Assembly: GCA_905200545.1 (NCBI GenBank)
Contig: CAJKKQ010000020.1
Span: 1 to 49,013 of the forward strand
Direction of reading: 5' to 3'
Source of the DNA: an uncultured Oscillibacter sp.
GTDB lineage: Bacteria; Bacillota; Clostridia; Oscillospirales; Oscillospiraceae
Length of the DNA: 49,013 nucleotides
Shown here: positions 15,047-24,533 of the stretch, piece after piece
How the letters are laid out: every line of letters begins with the position of its first letter
Position numbering within the stretch: position 1 is the stretch's first letter
Position numbers and translations under genes: made by a program
The notes under the pieces: model-generated
What the model was told of the DNA's origin: nothing
Seen by the model: the letters and a program-made list of their open reading frames with translations, nothing else
The model's database searches: none

Positions 15047-16837
15047 TTGTTCCGCAGTCTCCACATGAAGCTGATGCTGATTTTGCTGCTGCTGATCACA
15101 TCACTGATGGCGGTGGTGGGTGCCTTTTTGACCACCAGCGTCTCCAACTTCTATATTGATTCTTTCTACCAGCAGATGAACAACGTCTTCGGAACAGGCA
15201 ACGCGGACTTCGTCTCCGACCTGCGCCAGGAGGCCGCCCAGCCGGACGGCGCCGCCCAGATCTCCGAGCTGCTGGAGGCCCGGGCCGGCTCTCTGGGCGT
15301 GGACTATCTCACCCGCAACTACTTCATCCTGGACGGTGTCACCGGGGACTACATCAGCGGCTCCGCCGACGAGAGCCAGCTGCCCCGGGAGCAGAGCGCC
15401 AACCTCCTCACCGCCCGCAACGCCGTGGTTCAGAAAGACAGCACGGTGGTGGGCGACATGAGCGATATCTCCGCCGACTTCATGGATGTGGCCATCCCCA
15501 TCATGGGGGGCGACAACGCATACATCATCTATGTCCTGGACAACAAGGACACGGTCAACGGTCTGAACTCCCAGCTGTTCACCATCATCATGCAGGCCCT
15601 GATCATCGGCCTTCTCATCTCTGCCCTGCTGAGCTTCCTGCTCTCCAAGACCATGGTGGGCCCCATTGAAAAGCTGACGGCCCGGGCAGAAAAGGTGGCC
15701 TCCGGCAACTTTGACGGTGAACTTCCCGTGGAGTCCACCGACGAGATCGGCATTCTCACCGGCACCTTCAACGAGATGTCCAGCATGCTCCAGGCTACCC
15801 TGGCCGCCGTGGAGAACGAGCGCAACAAGCTGGACACCCTCTTCCTCCACATGACCGACGGTGTGGTGGCTTTTGATCACGAGGGCAAGCTCATCCACTG
15901 TAACCCCGCCGCCACCACCATGCTCCAGCGGACGGTGGAACCCTCCTGCACCTATGACGATCTCTTCGGCGAGGTGTACCCCTTCGGGCAGATGCTGGAG
16001 CTGCAGCGGCCCAACTACGCCGAGGGCGAGATGCTGGTGGGAGAGCGGACGCTGGAGCTGTATCTGGCGCCTTTTTCCGACCAGGCCAGCGGCGGCGTGC
16101 TGGTGGTGCTCCACGACGTGACGGAGCAGCACCGCAACGAGGAGCGCCGCAAGGAGTTCGTGGCCAATGTCTCCCATGAGCTGCGCACCCCCCTCACCAA
16201 TGTCCGCAGCTACGCCGAGACCCTCCGGGACTCCGGCGGGGACATCCCCCGGGAGACGGAGGACAACTTCCTGGACATCATCATCAACGAGACGGACCGC
16301 ATGACCCACATCGTGCAGGATCTGCTGACCCTCAGCCGTCTGGACTCCGGCAACACGGAGCTGGTGCTCTCCCGCTTCCCCTTCGCTGAGGCCATTGAAA
16401 CCGTGGCGCGGGCCAACGCCCTGGAGGCGAAGCGCCATGGACATGAACTTACCTGCGGCCCTCTGGAGGATCTGCCCCTGATCGTGGGCGACCGCAGCCG
16501 CCTGGAGCAGGTGATGACCAACATTCTGGGCAACGCCATCAAATACACCCCCGACGGCGGACACATCCGCATCAGCGCCGGCTCCACCGACTCCGAGGTG
16601 TGGATGGAGGTCTGTGACGACGGCATCGGCATCCCGGAAAAGGATCAGGACCGCATCTTTGACCGCTTCTACCGGGTGGACAAGGCCCGCTCCCGGGAGT
16701 CCGGCGGCACCGGCCTGGGGTTGTCCATCGCCAAGGAGATCGTCCAGCGCCATCACGGCAACATTGCCCTGGCCCCCCACCAGGGACCCGGCACCACCGT
16801 GCGTCTGACCCTTCCCATCGGCGGCCCCGCCGCTTAA
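15047..16837 (+). CDS. walK: Sensor histidine kinase, WalK type
   Basis: 596 residues from a TTG at 15047, nine bases after GGGAGG; a GTG at 15041 is in frame but only three bases away from it. Membrane helices at about 7-28 and 177-200 enclose an extracytoplasmic sensor of about 145 residues. Then come HAMP (200-250), PAS (about 262-350), HisKA with NVSHELRTPLTNVRSYAETL (phospho-His about 377), and the ATPase domain with N box NAIKYTPDGG, DDGIGIP, FDRFYRVD and GGTGLGLSI. Partner of the response regulator 77 bases upstream. The single PAS and large outer loop fit WalK. Confidence 0.88.
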   Translation: MFRSLHMKLMLILLLLITSLMAVVGAFLTTSVSNFYIDSFYQQMNNVFGTGNADFVSDLRQEAAQPDGAAQISELLEARAGSLGVDYLTRNYFILDGVTGDYISGSADESQLPREQSANLLTARNAVVQKDSTVVGDMSDISADFMDVAIPIMGGDNAYIIYVLDNKDTVNGLNSQLFTIIMQALIIGLLISALLSFLLSKTMVGPIEKLTARAEKVASGNFDGELPVESTDEIGILTGTFNEMSSMLQATLAAVENERNKLDTLFLHMTDGVVAFDHEGKLIHCNPAATTMLQRTVEPSCTYDDLFGEVYPFGQMLELQRPNYAEGEMLVGERTLELYLAPFSDQASGGVLVVLHDVTEQHRNEERRKEFVANVSHELRTPLTNVRSYAETLRDSGGDIPRETEDNFLDIIINETDRMTHIVQDLLTLSRLDSGNTELVLSRFPFAEAIETVARANALEAKRHGHELTCGPLEDLPLIVGDRSRLEQVMTNILGNAIKYTPDGGHIRISAGSTDSEVWMEVCDDGIGIPEKDQDRIFDRFYRVDKARSRESGGTGLGLSIAKEIVQRHHGNIALAPHQGPGTTVRLTLPIGGPAA

Positions 16838-16889
16838 GCGCTCTGCCGCGTTTTTACCCCCGCTATGCCATCCGAAAAGGAGGATGTCT

Positions 16890-18161
16890 ATGGACAAGCG
16901 AAAAAAACACATCGGCATCCTCCAGAACCTGCTGATCACCCTGCTGACGGTGTCCGCGGTGCTTCTCTTTGCCCAAACTCAGTGGTACAACCTGGATCTG
17001 GCGGGAACGTATCTGGACACCCTCTCCGGTTCCGCCGGGGCCGACACCGTCCAGGAATCCTTCTCTCTCAGCGCTCCGGTGCGGGTAGCGGTGACCGGTA
17101 CTTACGGCCGCTACGGCAGCGTGACCCTTACCACCGCCGACGAGGCCTTTGAGCCTCTGGGCAGCCTGCTCAAAGGTGCCCTGAGCTCCGCGGCCACGTT
17201 TTCAACCAGCGACTTCCATGCCTTCTTCCAGTCAACGGAACACACCTCTGTCTATTATGATTTTCTGTCGCCGCTGCCGCTTTCTGTCATCGCGCAGCTG
17301 TGTGGTGTGGAAACCGGAGGGGATACCACTTCCGTGCGGCGCCTGGTAATCTCCTATCAGGAGAGCACTGGTGTCTCCTTATATCTTTGGGATGGAACGG
17401 AGCACTATCTGCGCGCCAACCTCACCCTCTCTGCCCAGGAGCTCACAGACACCGTCAACAGCTACGACCTGGGCACCGCGTTTTTCGCCGGGGACTCTGT
17501 GGATGTAGAGCCCCTGTGCGCGCAGGTGGATCCCCTGTCCCTGTTTCTCTATGAACTGCCGGAGCTGCCGGCCCTGACCGCCGCCAATGTGCAGTGTGAT
17601 GCCGACGCCCTGCTGACAGCTTTGGACTTCAACCCTCACACCAATAACCGCTATCCCTCCTCCGACGGCTCGGAAGTCATCAATGAGGGCAGCCGCTCCC
17701 TGCGCATCCACACCAATGGCACCGTGGTTTACCGCAGCGGCGGTTCCACGGCTCTGTCCCTGGATGTGGAAGAGGAAACACTCACGGTGGGAGAGGCCGC
17801 CTCCCGCACCGGTGCGCTGCTTGCTTCCCTGTCCAGCGGCCTTACCGGTGACGCGTCACTGTACTTAGAGGAGGCCACTGTCAGCGGCTCCTCCATGACG
17901 TTGCGCTTTGGCTATCAGGCAGGAGGCGTTCCCATCTACTTTTCCGACGGGAGCTCCGCGGCGGAAGTGACCCTCTCCGGAGCCACTGTGTCCTCCCTGA
18001 CCCTGCGGCTGCGCTCCTACACCGCACTGGAGGACAGCTCCATCCTCCTTCCCCTGCGGCAGGCTCTGGCCATCGCTGCCGATCAGGAGGGCGGCGAGCT
18101 GTCCATCGGCTATGCCGACAGCGGCAGCAACAGCGTCAGGGCTACCTGGCTGCTGGGATAA
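16890..18161 (+). CDS. YycH-like regulator of WalK
   Basis: 423 residues with one N-terminal membrane helix (about 10-28, LLITLLTVSAVLLFA) and a long extracytoplasmic part rich in Ser, Thr and Gly. Sequence similarity to YycH is weak by eye; the call rests on position after walK and before a YycI-like gene, and on topology. In Bacillus and Staphylococcus, YycH and YycI contact WalK through their membrane helices and adjust its activity. ATG 16890 is six bases after AAAAGGAGG; an earlier ATG at 16884 abuts that site and is unlikely. Confidence 0.65.
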   Translation: MDKRKKHIGILQNLLITLLTVSAVLLFAQTQWYNLDLAGTYLDTLSGSAGADTVQESFSLSAPVRVAVTGTYGRYGSVTLTTADEAFEPLGSLLKGALSSAATFSTSDFHAFFQSTEHTSVYYDFLSPLPLSVIAQLCGVETGGDTTSVRRLVISYQESTGVSLYLWDGTEHYLRANLTLSAQELTDTVNSYDLGTAFFAGDSVDVEPLCAQVDPLSLFLYELPELPALTAANVQCDADALLTALDFNPHTNNRYPSSDGSEVINEGSRSLRIHTNGTVVYRSGGSTALSLDVEEETLTVGEAASRTGALLASLSSGLTGDASLYLEEATVSGSSMTLRFGYQAGGVPIYFSDGSSAAEVTLSGATVSSLTLRLRSYTALEDSSILLPLRQALAIAADQEGGELSIGYADSGSNSVRATWLLG

Positions 18162-18206
18162 AGGAAGAATCAACTTCCGGATCTGTTCACAACAAGGAGG
18201 GGCTCC

Positions 18207-19019
18207 ATGGAAAGCAGCCGCCTGAAAAATATCATCATTTTGATCCTGCTTCTGGTAAACGTCTTCCTGCTGGCCTCACTGGTCAGCCGGAGGATGTCCC
18301 AGGCGTCCGCTCAGCGTCAGGCTGCCCAGCAGCTGACGGATCTGTTCGCCTCTGCCGGCGTCACGCTGGATCCGGACGTCATCTCCAAGAGCAGCGTGCC
18401 CCCCACACTATCCCTCTCCCGCAGTGACGACGAGGACCGGAAGGTAGCCGCGTTCTTTCTGGGAGACGCTTTGATCCAATCCGATGACGCCGGTGACAGC
18501 CACGCTTACGACAGCTCCTTCGACACCGGCTCCGGGGTGTTCCGCTCCAACGGCAGCTTTGACCTGGTCATCAGCTATTCCTCCCAGGAGGATCCGGAAG
18601 CGCTGTGCAGCGACTTCTGCCGCCGCTTTGACTACCAGATCACCGGCTCCACGCTGGAGGATGGAACCGGAATCATCACTGCCACCCAGGAATACAACGG
18701 CTATCCTGTCGCGGACTGCACCGTTACTTTTTATATTGAACAGGGCGTCCTGCAGACCGTCTCCGGTTCTCACCTGCCCAAATCCTATACCGAGACCGGC
18801 ATGGACGAGCCTTTGTCCGCGTCCGCCGCTTTGACCCGGTTCCTGGAGGCCCGGCGGGAATCCGGCGCCGTGTTCTCCGCCGTAACAGACATGTACCCCT
18901 GCTATGACCTGCAGAGTACCGCCTCCGCCCCTATGACCCTGGTGCCCGCCTGGTGCATCGTCACCGACACCGTAAATTATTATGTAAACTGTTCCACCGG
19001 CGCTGTGTCCCGCGCGTAA
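18207..19019 (+). CDS. YycI-like regulator of WalK
   Basis: 270 residues: one membrane helix (about 8-28, NIIILILLLVNVFLLASLV) directly after MESSRLK, then an extracytoplasmic domain. The start E-S-S-R-x-K-x-I-x-I-x-x-L-L-x-V-N-x-F-L is typical of YycI, and the C-terminal part has the tandem beta-rich repeats of the family. Fourth gene of the walRK series; AAGGAGGGG precedes the ATG. Confidence 0.72.
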   Translation: MESSRLKNIIILILLLVNVFLLASLVSRRMSQASAQRQAAQQLTDLFASAGVTLDPDVISKSSVPPTLSLSRSDDEDRKVAAFFLGDALIQSDDAGDSHAYDSSFDTGSGVFRSNGSFDLVISYSSQEDPEALCSDFCRRFDYQITGSTLEDGTGIITATQEYNGYPVADCTVTFYIEQGVLQTVSGSHLPKSYTETGMDEPLSASAALTRFLEARRESGAVFSAVTDMYPCYDLQSTASAPMTLVPAWCIVTDTVNYYVNCSTGAVSRA

Positions 19020-19072
19020 CAGCTCCGCAAGTTCCCCCCTTTTTCAGTAAAGATATTCTTTACAGGAATGAT

Positions 19073-19101
19073 TTGCATTTTTCCGCCGGCTATGGTATAG
19101 T
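19073..19101 (+). promoter_or_regulatory. Promoter of murA
   Basis: TTGCAT (19073-19078), 17 bases, TATAGT (19096-19101). It implies a leader of about 150 bases before the TTG start at 19256. The leader contains a GGGCGG/CCCGCC hairpin (about 19203-19218) but no recognised riboswitch. Confidence 0.6.
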
Positions 19102-19255
19102 GCTGGTGTACGAGTATTCACAAGAGGATTCCTTTTGCCGTTCGCCGCCCTTCTGTGGTATGAAGGCGCGCTGGCGGGGCAGACTATTCCTCAGTGATTC
19201 CTGGGCGGTTTTCCCGCCTTATAAAAGCTGCCTTTTAAAAGAGAGGGTAATTACT

Positions 19256-20554
19256 TTGACAAAATATGTAATTCAGGGTGGTCATCCCCTGTTTGGTGAA
19301 GTCGAGATCAGCGGCGCCAAAAATGCCGCTGTTGCCATTATCCCCGCCGCCTTGATGGTAGACGGCACCTGCCGCATCGAAAATATCCCCCAGATCTCCG
19401 ACGTGACGCTGTGCCTGAAAATCCTGGAACAGCTGGGCGCCAGCATCCGTACCATCAACCGCCACACGGTGGAGATCAACTGCAGCGTCATCCGTTCTAC
19501 CCGGACCAGCTATGAGCTGGCCCGGAAGATTCGTGCGTCCTATTATCTCATCGGCGCCCTGCTGGGCCGCTTCGGCAAGGCGGAAGTGGCCATGCCCGGC
19601 GGGTGCAACTTCGGCGTGCGTCCCATCGACCAGCATGTCAAGGGCTTTACCACTCTGGGCGCTAAAGTGGTGGTGGAGGGCGGCTTTATCCACGCCTCCA
19701 CGGAGACCGGCCGCCTCAAGGGCGCCAACGTCTATCTGGACGTGGTGTCTGTGGGCGCCACTATGAACATCATGATGGCCGCCGCCATGGCCGAGGGCAA
19801 CACCGTCATCGAGAACGCCGCCAAAGAGCCCCACATCGTGGATCTGGCCAACTTCCTCAACTCCATGGGCGCCAATATCCGGGGCGCCGGTACCGACACC
19901 ATCAAGATCCAGGGTGTGGATCGCCTGCGGGGCGGAACCTATGCCATTATCCCCGATCAGATCGAGGCAGGCACCTACATGGCAGCTGTGGCCGCAACCG
20001 GCGGACAGGTGCTCATTAAGAATATTATTCCCAAGCACATGGATTGTATCACCGCCAAGCTGGTGGAAATGGGCGTAGAGGTGGAGGAGCACGAGGATAC
20101 CCTCCTGGTCCGCCGTACCGGCAAGCTGCAGAAGACCAATGTCAAAACCATGCCCTATCCCGGCTTCCCCACGGATATGCAGCCCCAGATCACTACGGTT
20201 CTCTCCCTGGCGGAGGGTACCTCCCTGGTGACGGAGAGCGTTTGGAACAACCGTTACCGCTACGTGGACGAGCTCAAGCGCATGGGCGCCTCCATCCAGG
20301 TGGACGACAAGACCGCCGTGGTGGAGGGTGTGGATCATCTTACCGGCGCACCCATCCAGGCCTGCGACCTGCGGGCCGGCGCCGCTTTGGTGATTGCCGC
20401 GCTGGCAGCCCACGGAACAAGCGAGATCAGCTGCGTGCAATACATTGAGCGTGGCTACGAGGACATTGTGGCCAAGCTCCGGGGACTGGGCGCCGATATC
20501 CAGTCCGTGGAGACTCCCGGCGAAAATGACGAGCTGGAGGCCCACATCGGCTGA
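19256..20554 (+). CDS. murA: UDP-N-acetylglucosamine 1-carboxyvinyltransferase
   Basis: 432 residues from a TTG at 19256 with GAGAGGG eight bases upstream; the frame is open further up, but the promoter at 19073-19101 and the lack of a site argue against using it. MurA transfers enolpyruvate from PEP to UDP-GlcNAc, the first committed step of peptidoglycan synthesis. K22-N23 (SGAKNAA) binds substrate. C117 in MPGGCNFGVRPID is the reactive, fosfomycin-sensitive Cys. RYVDELKRMGA and RAGAALVIAALAA complete the fold. It sits inside the Wal region, which controls cell-wall growth. Confidence 0.95.
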   Translation: MTKYVIQGGHPLFGEVEISGAKNAAVAIIPAALMVDGTCRIENIPQISDVTLCLKILEQLGASIRTINRHTVEINCSVIRSTRTSYELARKIRASYYLIGALLGRFGKAEVAMPGGCNFGVRPIDQHVKGFTTLGAKVVVEGGFIHASTETGRLKGANVYLDVVSVGATMNIMMAAAMAEGNTVIENAAKEPHIVDLANFLNSMGANIRGAGTDTIKIQGVDRLRGGTYAIIPDQIEAGTYMAAVAATGGQVLIKNIIPKHMDCITAKLVEMGVEVEEHEDTLLVRRTGKLQKTNVKTMPYPGFPTDMQPQITTVLSLAEGTSLVTESVWNNRYRYVDELKRMGASIQVDDKTAVVEGVDHLTGAPIQACDLRAGAALVIAALAAHGTSEISCVQYIERGYEDIVAKLRGLGADIQSVETPGENDELEAHIG

Positions 20555-20585
20555 CAAGTTGCCCCGGCACAACAGGAACATTTTT

Positions 20586-20645
20586 GCGTCCGCTGGGGAG
20601 GATGGCGACCTAAGTCGACGTTCTCCTGAGCGGACGCGTTTTATT
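20586..20645 (+). terminator. Terminator after murA
   Basis: GCGTCCGCT (20586-20594) pairs with 20629-20637, followed by GTTTTATT; the 34-base apical part can fold further (GGAG with CTCC). The walJ start is only 20 bases on, so it may act as an attenuator for walJ. Confidence 0.65.
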
Positions 20646-20664
20646 CTGGAGACGAGGTTTTATT

Positions 20665-21465
20665 TTGACCACTGTGCATACCCTGGCCAGCGGTTCCTCC
20701 GGGAACGCGCTGGTGATATCCTGCGGTGAGACCCACATGCTGCTGGACGCCGGCATCTCCTGCCGCCGGATCTCCACGGCTCTGCGGGAGCTGGAGCTGA
20801 CTCCGGCGGATCTCACCGCCATTCTCATTACCCACACCCATACCGATCACATTGCTGGGCTCTCCACCCTTCTGAAACGGTGCGAGGCTCCGGTAATAGG
20901 CACCCGCCAGACTTTGTGGACCCTGGCGGACCGGCTGGGCGTGGGCGGCGGGCGGCTTGAGCCCCTGGAACCCGGGGCTCCCGCGGCTCTGGGAGATTGC
21001 CAGGTCTCCGCTTTTCCCACCTCCCATGACGCCCCCGGCTCCTGCGGCTATCGCATCGACACCGGGGACGGCAGCGTAGGGGTGCTGACGGACTCCGGCT
21101 TTGTCACCGACGAGGCGGCGGAGACCCTCACCGGCGTGGATCTGGCGGTACTGGAGGCCAACCACGACGTGGAGACGCTGCAAAGCGGCCCCTATCCCTA
21201 TTACCTCAAGCGGCGCATCCTGGGGGCCGGAGGACACCTGTGCAATGAGGAGGCCGCCCGGTTCGCTGTGGCCCTGGCGGGCTCCGGCACCGAGGAGATC
21301 GTCCTGGCTCACCTGAGCCGGGAGAACAACACCCCCGCCATGGCCCTCCGGGCGGTGGAGATCGCCTTGTCTGCCGCAGGCCTCTCTCCTGCGCTGTCCG
21401 TAGCGCCCCGGGACACCCTGGGGCCCGCCCACATTCTCGCCGGGAGGCGCGTATGCAGAAGATAA
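20665..21465 (+). CDS. walJ: WalJ (YycJ) metallo-beta-lactamase-fold hydrolase
   Basis: 266 residues from a TTG with GAGG upstream. ASGSSGNALVI opens the fold, THTHTDH (around residues 56-62) is the di-metal motif, and FPTSHDAPGSCGY, LTDSGFVT, LEANHD and LAHLSRENN supply the remaining ligands, all characteristic of the WalJ/YycJ family. These proteins accompany WalRK; their exact substrate is unsettled, with a nucleic-acid 5' exonuclease activity proposed. The end overlaps rlmH by 13 bases, the same pairing seen in many Firmicutes. Confidence 0.9.
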   Translation: MTTVHTLASGSSGNALVISCGETHMLLDAGISCRRISTALRELELTPADLTAILITHTHTDHIAGLSTLLKRCEAPVIGTRQTLWTLADRLGVGGGRLEPLEPGAPAALGDCQVSAFPTSHDAPGSCGYRIDTGDGSVGVLTDSGFVTDEAAETLTGVDLAVLEANHDVETLQSGPYPYYLKRRILGAGGHLCNEEAARFAVALAGSGTEEIVLAHLSRENNTPAMALRAVEIALSAAGLSPALSVAPRDTLGPAHILAGRRVCRR

Positions 21466-21935
21466 CCCTGTTGTGCGTAGGCAAAATGAAGGAAAAATTC
21501 TATATTCAGGCGGCGGAGGAGTACGTCAAGCGCCTGACCCGGTTCTGTAAGATCGAAATCATTGAGCTGCCGGAAGAGCGGCTGCCGGAATCCCCCTCCC
21601 CTGCCCAAGTGGAGGCGGCCCTGGCCCGGGAGGCAGAGGCCATCCAGGGGAAGCTGCCTGCCTCCGCCCTGCTGGTGGCCATGTGCGTGGAGGGAAAACT
21701 CCTCTCCAGTGAGGAACTCTCGGACTTTCTGGAGCGCCGGGCCGCACAGGGCGCCAGCCACGTGGTGTTCGTCATCGGCGGCTCCTTCGGTCTGCATCCC
21801 TCCATCAAGGAACGGGCGGAACTGCGGCTGTCCATGTCCCCCATGACCTTCCCCCACCACCTGGCCCGGGTCATGGTACTGGAGCAAATCTATCGGGCCT
21901 GCCAGATCGCGGCGGGCACCAAATATCACAAATAA
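21453..21935 (+). CDS. rlmH: 23S rRNA pseudouridine1915 N3-methyltransferase
   Basis: 160 residues, the normal RlmH length. The SPOUT-fold knot is visible as VFVIGGSFGLHPSI (SAM-binding glycine loop) and LRLSMSPMTFPHHLARVMVLEQIYRACQIAAGTKYHK at the C-terminus, where FPHHLARV and the final YHK are diagnostic. It methylates pseudouridine 1915 in helix 69 using SAM. Start ATG 21453 lies inside the end of walJ after GGGAGG. Confidence 0.96.
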   Translation: MQKITLLCVGKMKEKFYIQAAEEYVKRLTRFCKIEIIELPEERLPESPSPAQVEAALAREAEAIQGKLPASALLVAMCVEGKLLSSEELSDFLERRAAQGASHVVFVIGGSFGLHPSIKERAELRLSMSPMTFPHHLARVMVLEQIYRACQIAAGTKYHK

Positions 21936-21947
21936 GGGGTTGATGGA

Positions 21948-22256
21948 ATGGAACAGGCAAAGGACTTTTGGGCCCTGGCGGACCGGGACCTGCTCGCCCG
22001 CTGGCCCAAGGATGCTCAGGGGCAGCCGGAACAGGCAGTGCGCCTGGCTTTGCAATGGGAGCTGGACGCTATGGCGGACATCACCCTGTCCATGCTGGAG
22101 GGCTACGGCATCCCGGCATTCAAAAGCGGCTCCCTGGGCAAAGTCCTGGGCGGCTTTGCCTCCCAGGGCGTGGAGATCTACGTCCCCGCCTCCCGTCTGG
22201 AGGAGGCCCGGCAGCTGCTGGAGGCAGCTCCGGAGGAAGACAGCCCCGATCCCTGA
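21948..22256 (+). CDS. DUF2007-type putative signal-transducing protein
   Basis: 102 residues, 12 bases after rlmH. A helical N-terminus is followed by the compact DUF2007 core: ADITLSMLEGYGIPAFKSG, then a Gly-rich turn, VEIYVPASRLEEARQLLEA. Such proteins are annotated as putative signal transducers with no demonstrated activity. Cytosolic, and likely cotranscribed with walJ-rlmH. Confidence 0.7.
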   Translation: MEQAKDFWALADRDLLARWPKDAQGQPEQAVRLALQWELDAMADITLSMLEGYGIPAFKSGSLGKVLGGFASQGVEIYVPASRLEEARQLLEAAPEEDSPDP

Positions 22257-22309
22257 TTGCCGGCACTTCCGCCCATTCGTATTATAACGTGGAAGGAGAG
22301 GTAAACGCT

Positions 22310-22675
22310 ATGCAGCCAAATGCTCCCTTTACACCGCGGCCGGAGTTGACGACGGAGGAAAAAACGCGCCTTGCCCGCCGCTTCCGCCGCAAAGCCAATC
22401 TGACGGACACCATCGGCCTGGCAGCGACCCTGCTGATGGTCATTGCAGCTTTTCTGGGGCGGCAGGATTTTGATCAGGGATACCCGTATTTGACGGCCGG
22501 GGCCGCTTTGTTTATCGTTTTTGGCGTGGCCAGCTCCGTGACCTACTATCGCTGTCCCTGCTGCGGCAACCGCATCATCAGCGGTTCCCTGGGACAGGAC
22601 CGAAATCTGGGACCGCTGGTCTGGCGCATGTATGAGTGCCCTGTTTGCGGCTTTACCCCGGACTGGAGCCGGTGA
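22310..22675 (+). CDS. Small membrane protein with C-terminal zinc ribbon
   Basis: 121 residues from ATG 22310 (AAGGAGAGG upstream). An Arg-rich N-terminus is followed by two hydrophobic segments (about 34-50 and 61-80) and a zinc-ribbon pair C-P-C-C-G and C-P-V-C-G near 83-87 and 111-115, so the metal domain follows the second helix. No family recognised. It lies between the DUF2007 gene and the phosphohexomutase. Confidence 0.7.
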   Translation: MQPNAPFTPRPELTTEEKTRLARRFRRKANLTDTIGLAATLLMVIAAFLGRQDFDQGYPYLTAGAALFIVFGVASSVTYYRCPCCGNRIISGSLGQDRNLGPLVWRMYECPVCGFTPDWSR

Positions 22676-22730
22676 GCCGCCCTTTGCATTGCGACCGCTT
22701 CTCACTTTACATATTTAGGAGGAAACGCAT

Positions 22731-24458
22731 ATGGATTTTATGAAAGAGTATGAAAAATGGCTGGCGAGCCCTGCTCTGTCCGCCCAGGAGAAGGCAGAAC
22801 TGGAAGCCATCCGCGGCGATGAAAAGGAAATCGAATCCCGGTTCTACGACCAGCTGTCTTTCGGCACCGCCGGCCTGCGGGGCACCATGGGCGTGGGCCT
22901 CAACCGTATGAATATCCATGTGATCCGCCACGCCACCCAGGCCTTTGCCCAGGTAATCCTGGAAGAGGGGGCTGAAGCCGCCAAGCGCGGCGTGGCCGTG
23001 TGCTTCGACTGCCGCAACAACTCCGACCTCTTTGCCCGGGAGGCCGCTTGCGTCATGGCGGGCAACGGCATTCCCGTCCGCCTCTTCGAGTCCCTGCGTC
23101 CCACTCCGGAACTGAGTTTCGCCGTGCGGGAGTATGGCTGCATCGCCGGTATCAACGTCACCGCCAGCCACAACCCCAAGGAGTACAACGGCTATAAGGT
23201 CTACTGGGAGGACGGCGCCCAGCTGCCCCCCAAGCATGCCGATGAAGTGGCAAAAAAGATGAAGGAACTGGATGTGTTCAACTGCGTGAAGCGGGCGGAC
23301 TACGACGAGGCTGTGGCCCAGGGGCTCATCACCCTCATGGGAGCGGAGACCGACGAGAAGTTCCTTGCCAATGTCATGGCCCAGGTCAACGACAAGGCCG
23401 TGGTGGAGCAGGTGGCAGACACCTTTACCATGGTCTACACCCCCTTCCACGGCACCGGCTACAAGCTGATTCCCGAGGCGCTCCGCCGCCTGGGCATGAA
23501 GCACGTGATCTGCGTGCCGGAGCAGATGGTCATTGACGGCAACTTCCCCACGGTGGCCTCCCCCAACCCGGAGAATCCCGAGGGGTTCTATCTGGCAGTG
23601 GACCTGGCCAAGGCCAACGGCGCAGACTTCATCCTGGGCTCCGACCCCGACGCCGACCGGGTGGGCATCATGGTCAAAACCAGTGACGGCGAGTTCCGGG
23701 TAATCTCCGGCAACCAGACGGGCGTGCTGCTGCTGGACTACCTCATCGGCGCCAAGCGCCGCACCGGCAAGATGCCGGAAAACCCCGTGGCCCTCAAGAC
23801 CATCGTCACCACGGAGATGGCCCGCAAGGTGGCCGAGGACAATGGCCTCAAGTGCTACGACACCTTCACCGGCTTCAAGTTCCTGGCGGAGAAGAAGGAC
23901 AAACTGGAAGCCTCCGGCGAGGGGAAGGTCATCTTCTCCTATGAGGAGAGCTACGGCTACATGCTGGGCGACTACGTCCGGGACAAGGACGCCGTGTCCG
24001 CCAGCGTGGAGCTCTCGGAAATGGCCGCCTGGTACGCCGCCCAGGGCATGACCCTCTACGACGCCCTCCAAGCCCTCTACAAGAAGTACGGCTACTTCGC
24101 CGAGAAGACCCACAACCTGGTGATGCCCGGTCTGGACGGACTCAAGGATATGGCCAACCTCATGAAGAGCCTGCGGGAGAATCCCCCCGCTGAGATCTCC
24201 GGCGTCCGGGTGGCTGTCCGCAAGGACTACGCCGACGGCTCCGTCATCGACTGCACCACCGGTGAAAAAACCACCATGGAGCTCAGCGGCTCCAACGTGC
24301 TGCGCTTTGAGATGGCCGACGGCACCTCCGTCATCGTCCGACCCTCCGGCACGGAGCCCAAGATCAAGGTGTACATTCTCACCCGGGGTGCCGACGCCGC
24401 CGCCTGCGAGGCCAATCTGGAGACCTACGGCCAGTGGGTGGCCAGCCTGAAAAAGTAA
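22731..24458 (+). CDS. Phosphohexomutase (phosphoglucomutase/phosphomannomutase family)
   Basis: 575 residues, the PgcA length class. Catalytic phosphoserine S146 is in TASHNPKEYNGYK. The magnesium loop GSDPDADRVG is near residue 303, the sugar-binding loop FSYEESYG near 402, and the phosphate-binding loop RPSGTEPKIK near the C-terminus. It interconverts glucose 1- and 6-phosphate, feeding cell-wall and polysaccharide precursors. ATG 22731 has TAGGAGG upstream. A strong terminator follows. Confidence 0.93.
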   Translation: MDFMKEYEKWLASPALSAQEKAELEAIRGDEKEIESRFYDQLSFGTAGLRGTMGVGLNRMNIHVIRHATQAFAQVILEEGAEAAKRGVAVCFDCRNNSDLFAREAACVMAGNGIPVRLFESLRPTPELSFAVREYGCIAGINVTASHNPKEYNGYKVYWEDGAQLPPKHADEVAKKMKELDVFNCVKRADYDEAVAQGLITLMGAETDEKFLANVMAQVNDKAVVEQVADTFTMVYTPFHGTGYKLIPEALRRLGMKHVICVPEQMVIDGNFPTVASPNPENPEGFYLAVDLAKANGADFILGSDPDADRVGIMVKTSDGEFRVISGNQTGVLLLDYLIGAKRRTGKMPENPVALKTIVTTEMARKVAEDNGLKCYDTFTGFKFLAEKKDKLEASGEGKVIFSYEESYGYMLGDYVRDKDAVSASVELSEMAAWYAAQGMTLYDALQALYKKYGYFAEKTHNLVMPGLDGLKDMANLMKSLRENPPAEISGVRVAVRKDYADGSVIDCTTGEKTTMELSGSNVLRFEMADGTSVIVRPSGTEPKIKVYILTRGADAAACEANLETYGQWVASLKK

Positions 24459-24473
24459 ACTGTTTCATAATAT

Positions 24474-24508
24474 GGGGACCGGCCTGACGGCCGGTCCCCC
24501 TGATTTTG
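24474..24508 (+). terminator. Terminator after the phosphohexomutase gene
   Basis: GGGGACCGGCC, loop TGAC, exact complement, then CTGATTTTG. 11-bp perfect stem. Confidence 0.85.
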
Positions 24509-24533
24509 TATACCTGAAAAAATGGGCAATTTT

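Noticed and set aside
22707..24113. A 468-codon open frame antisense to the phosphohexomutase
   Set aside because: Shadow frame; repetitive composition and no domain.
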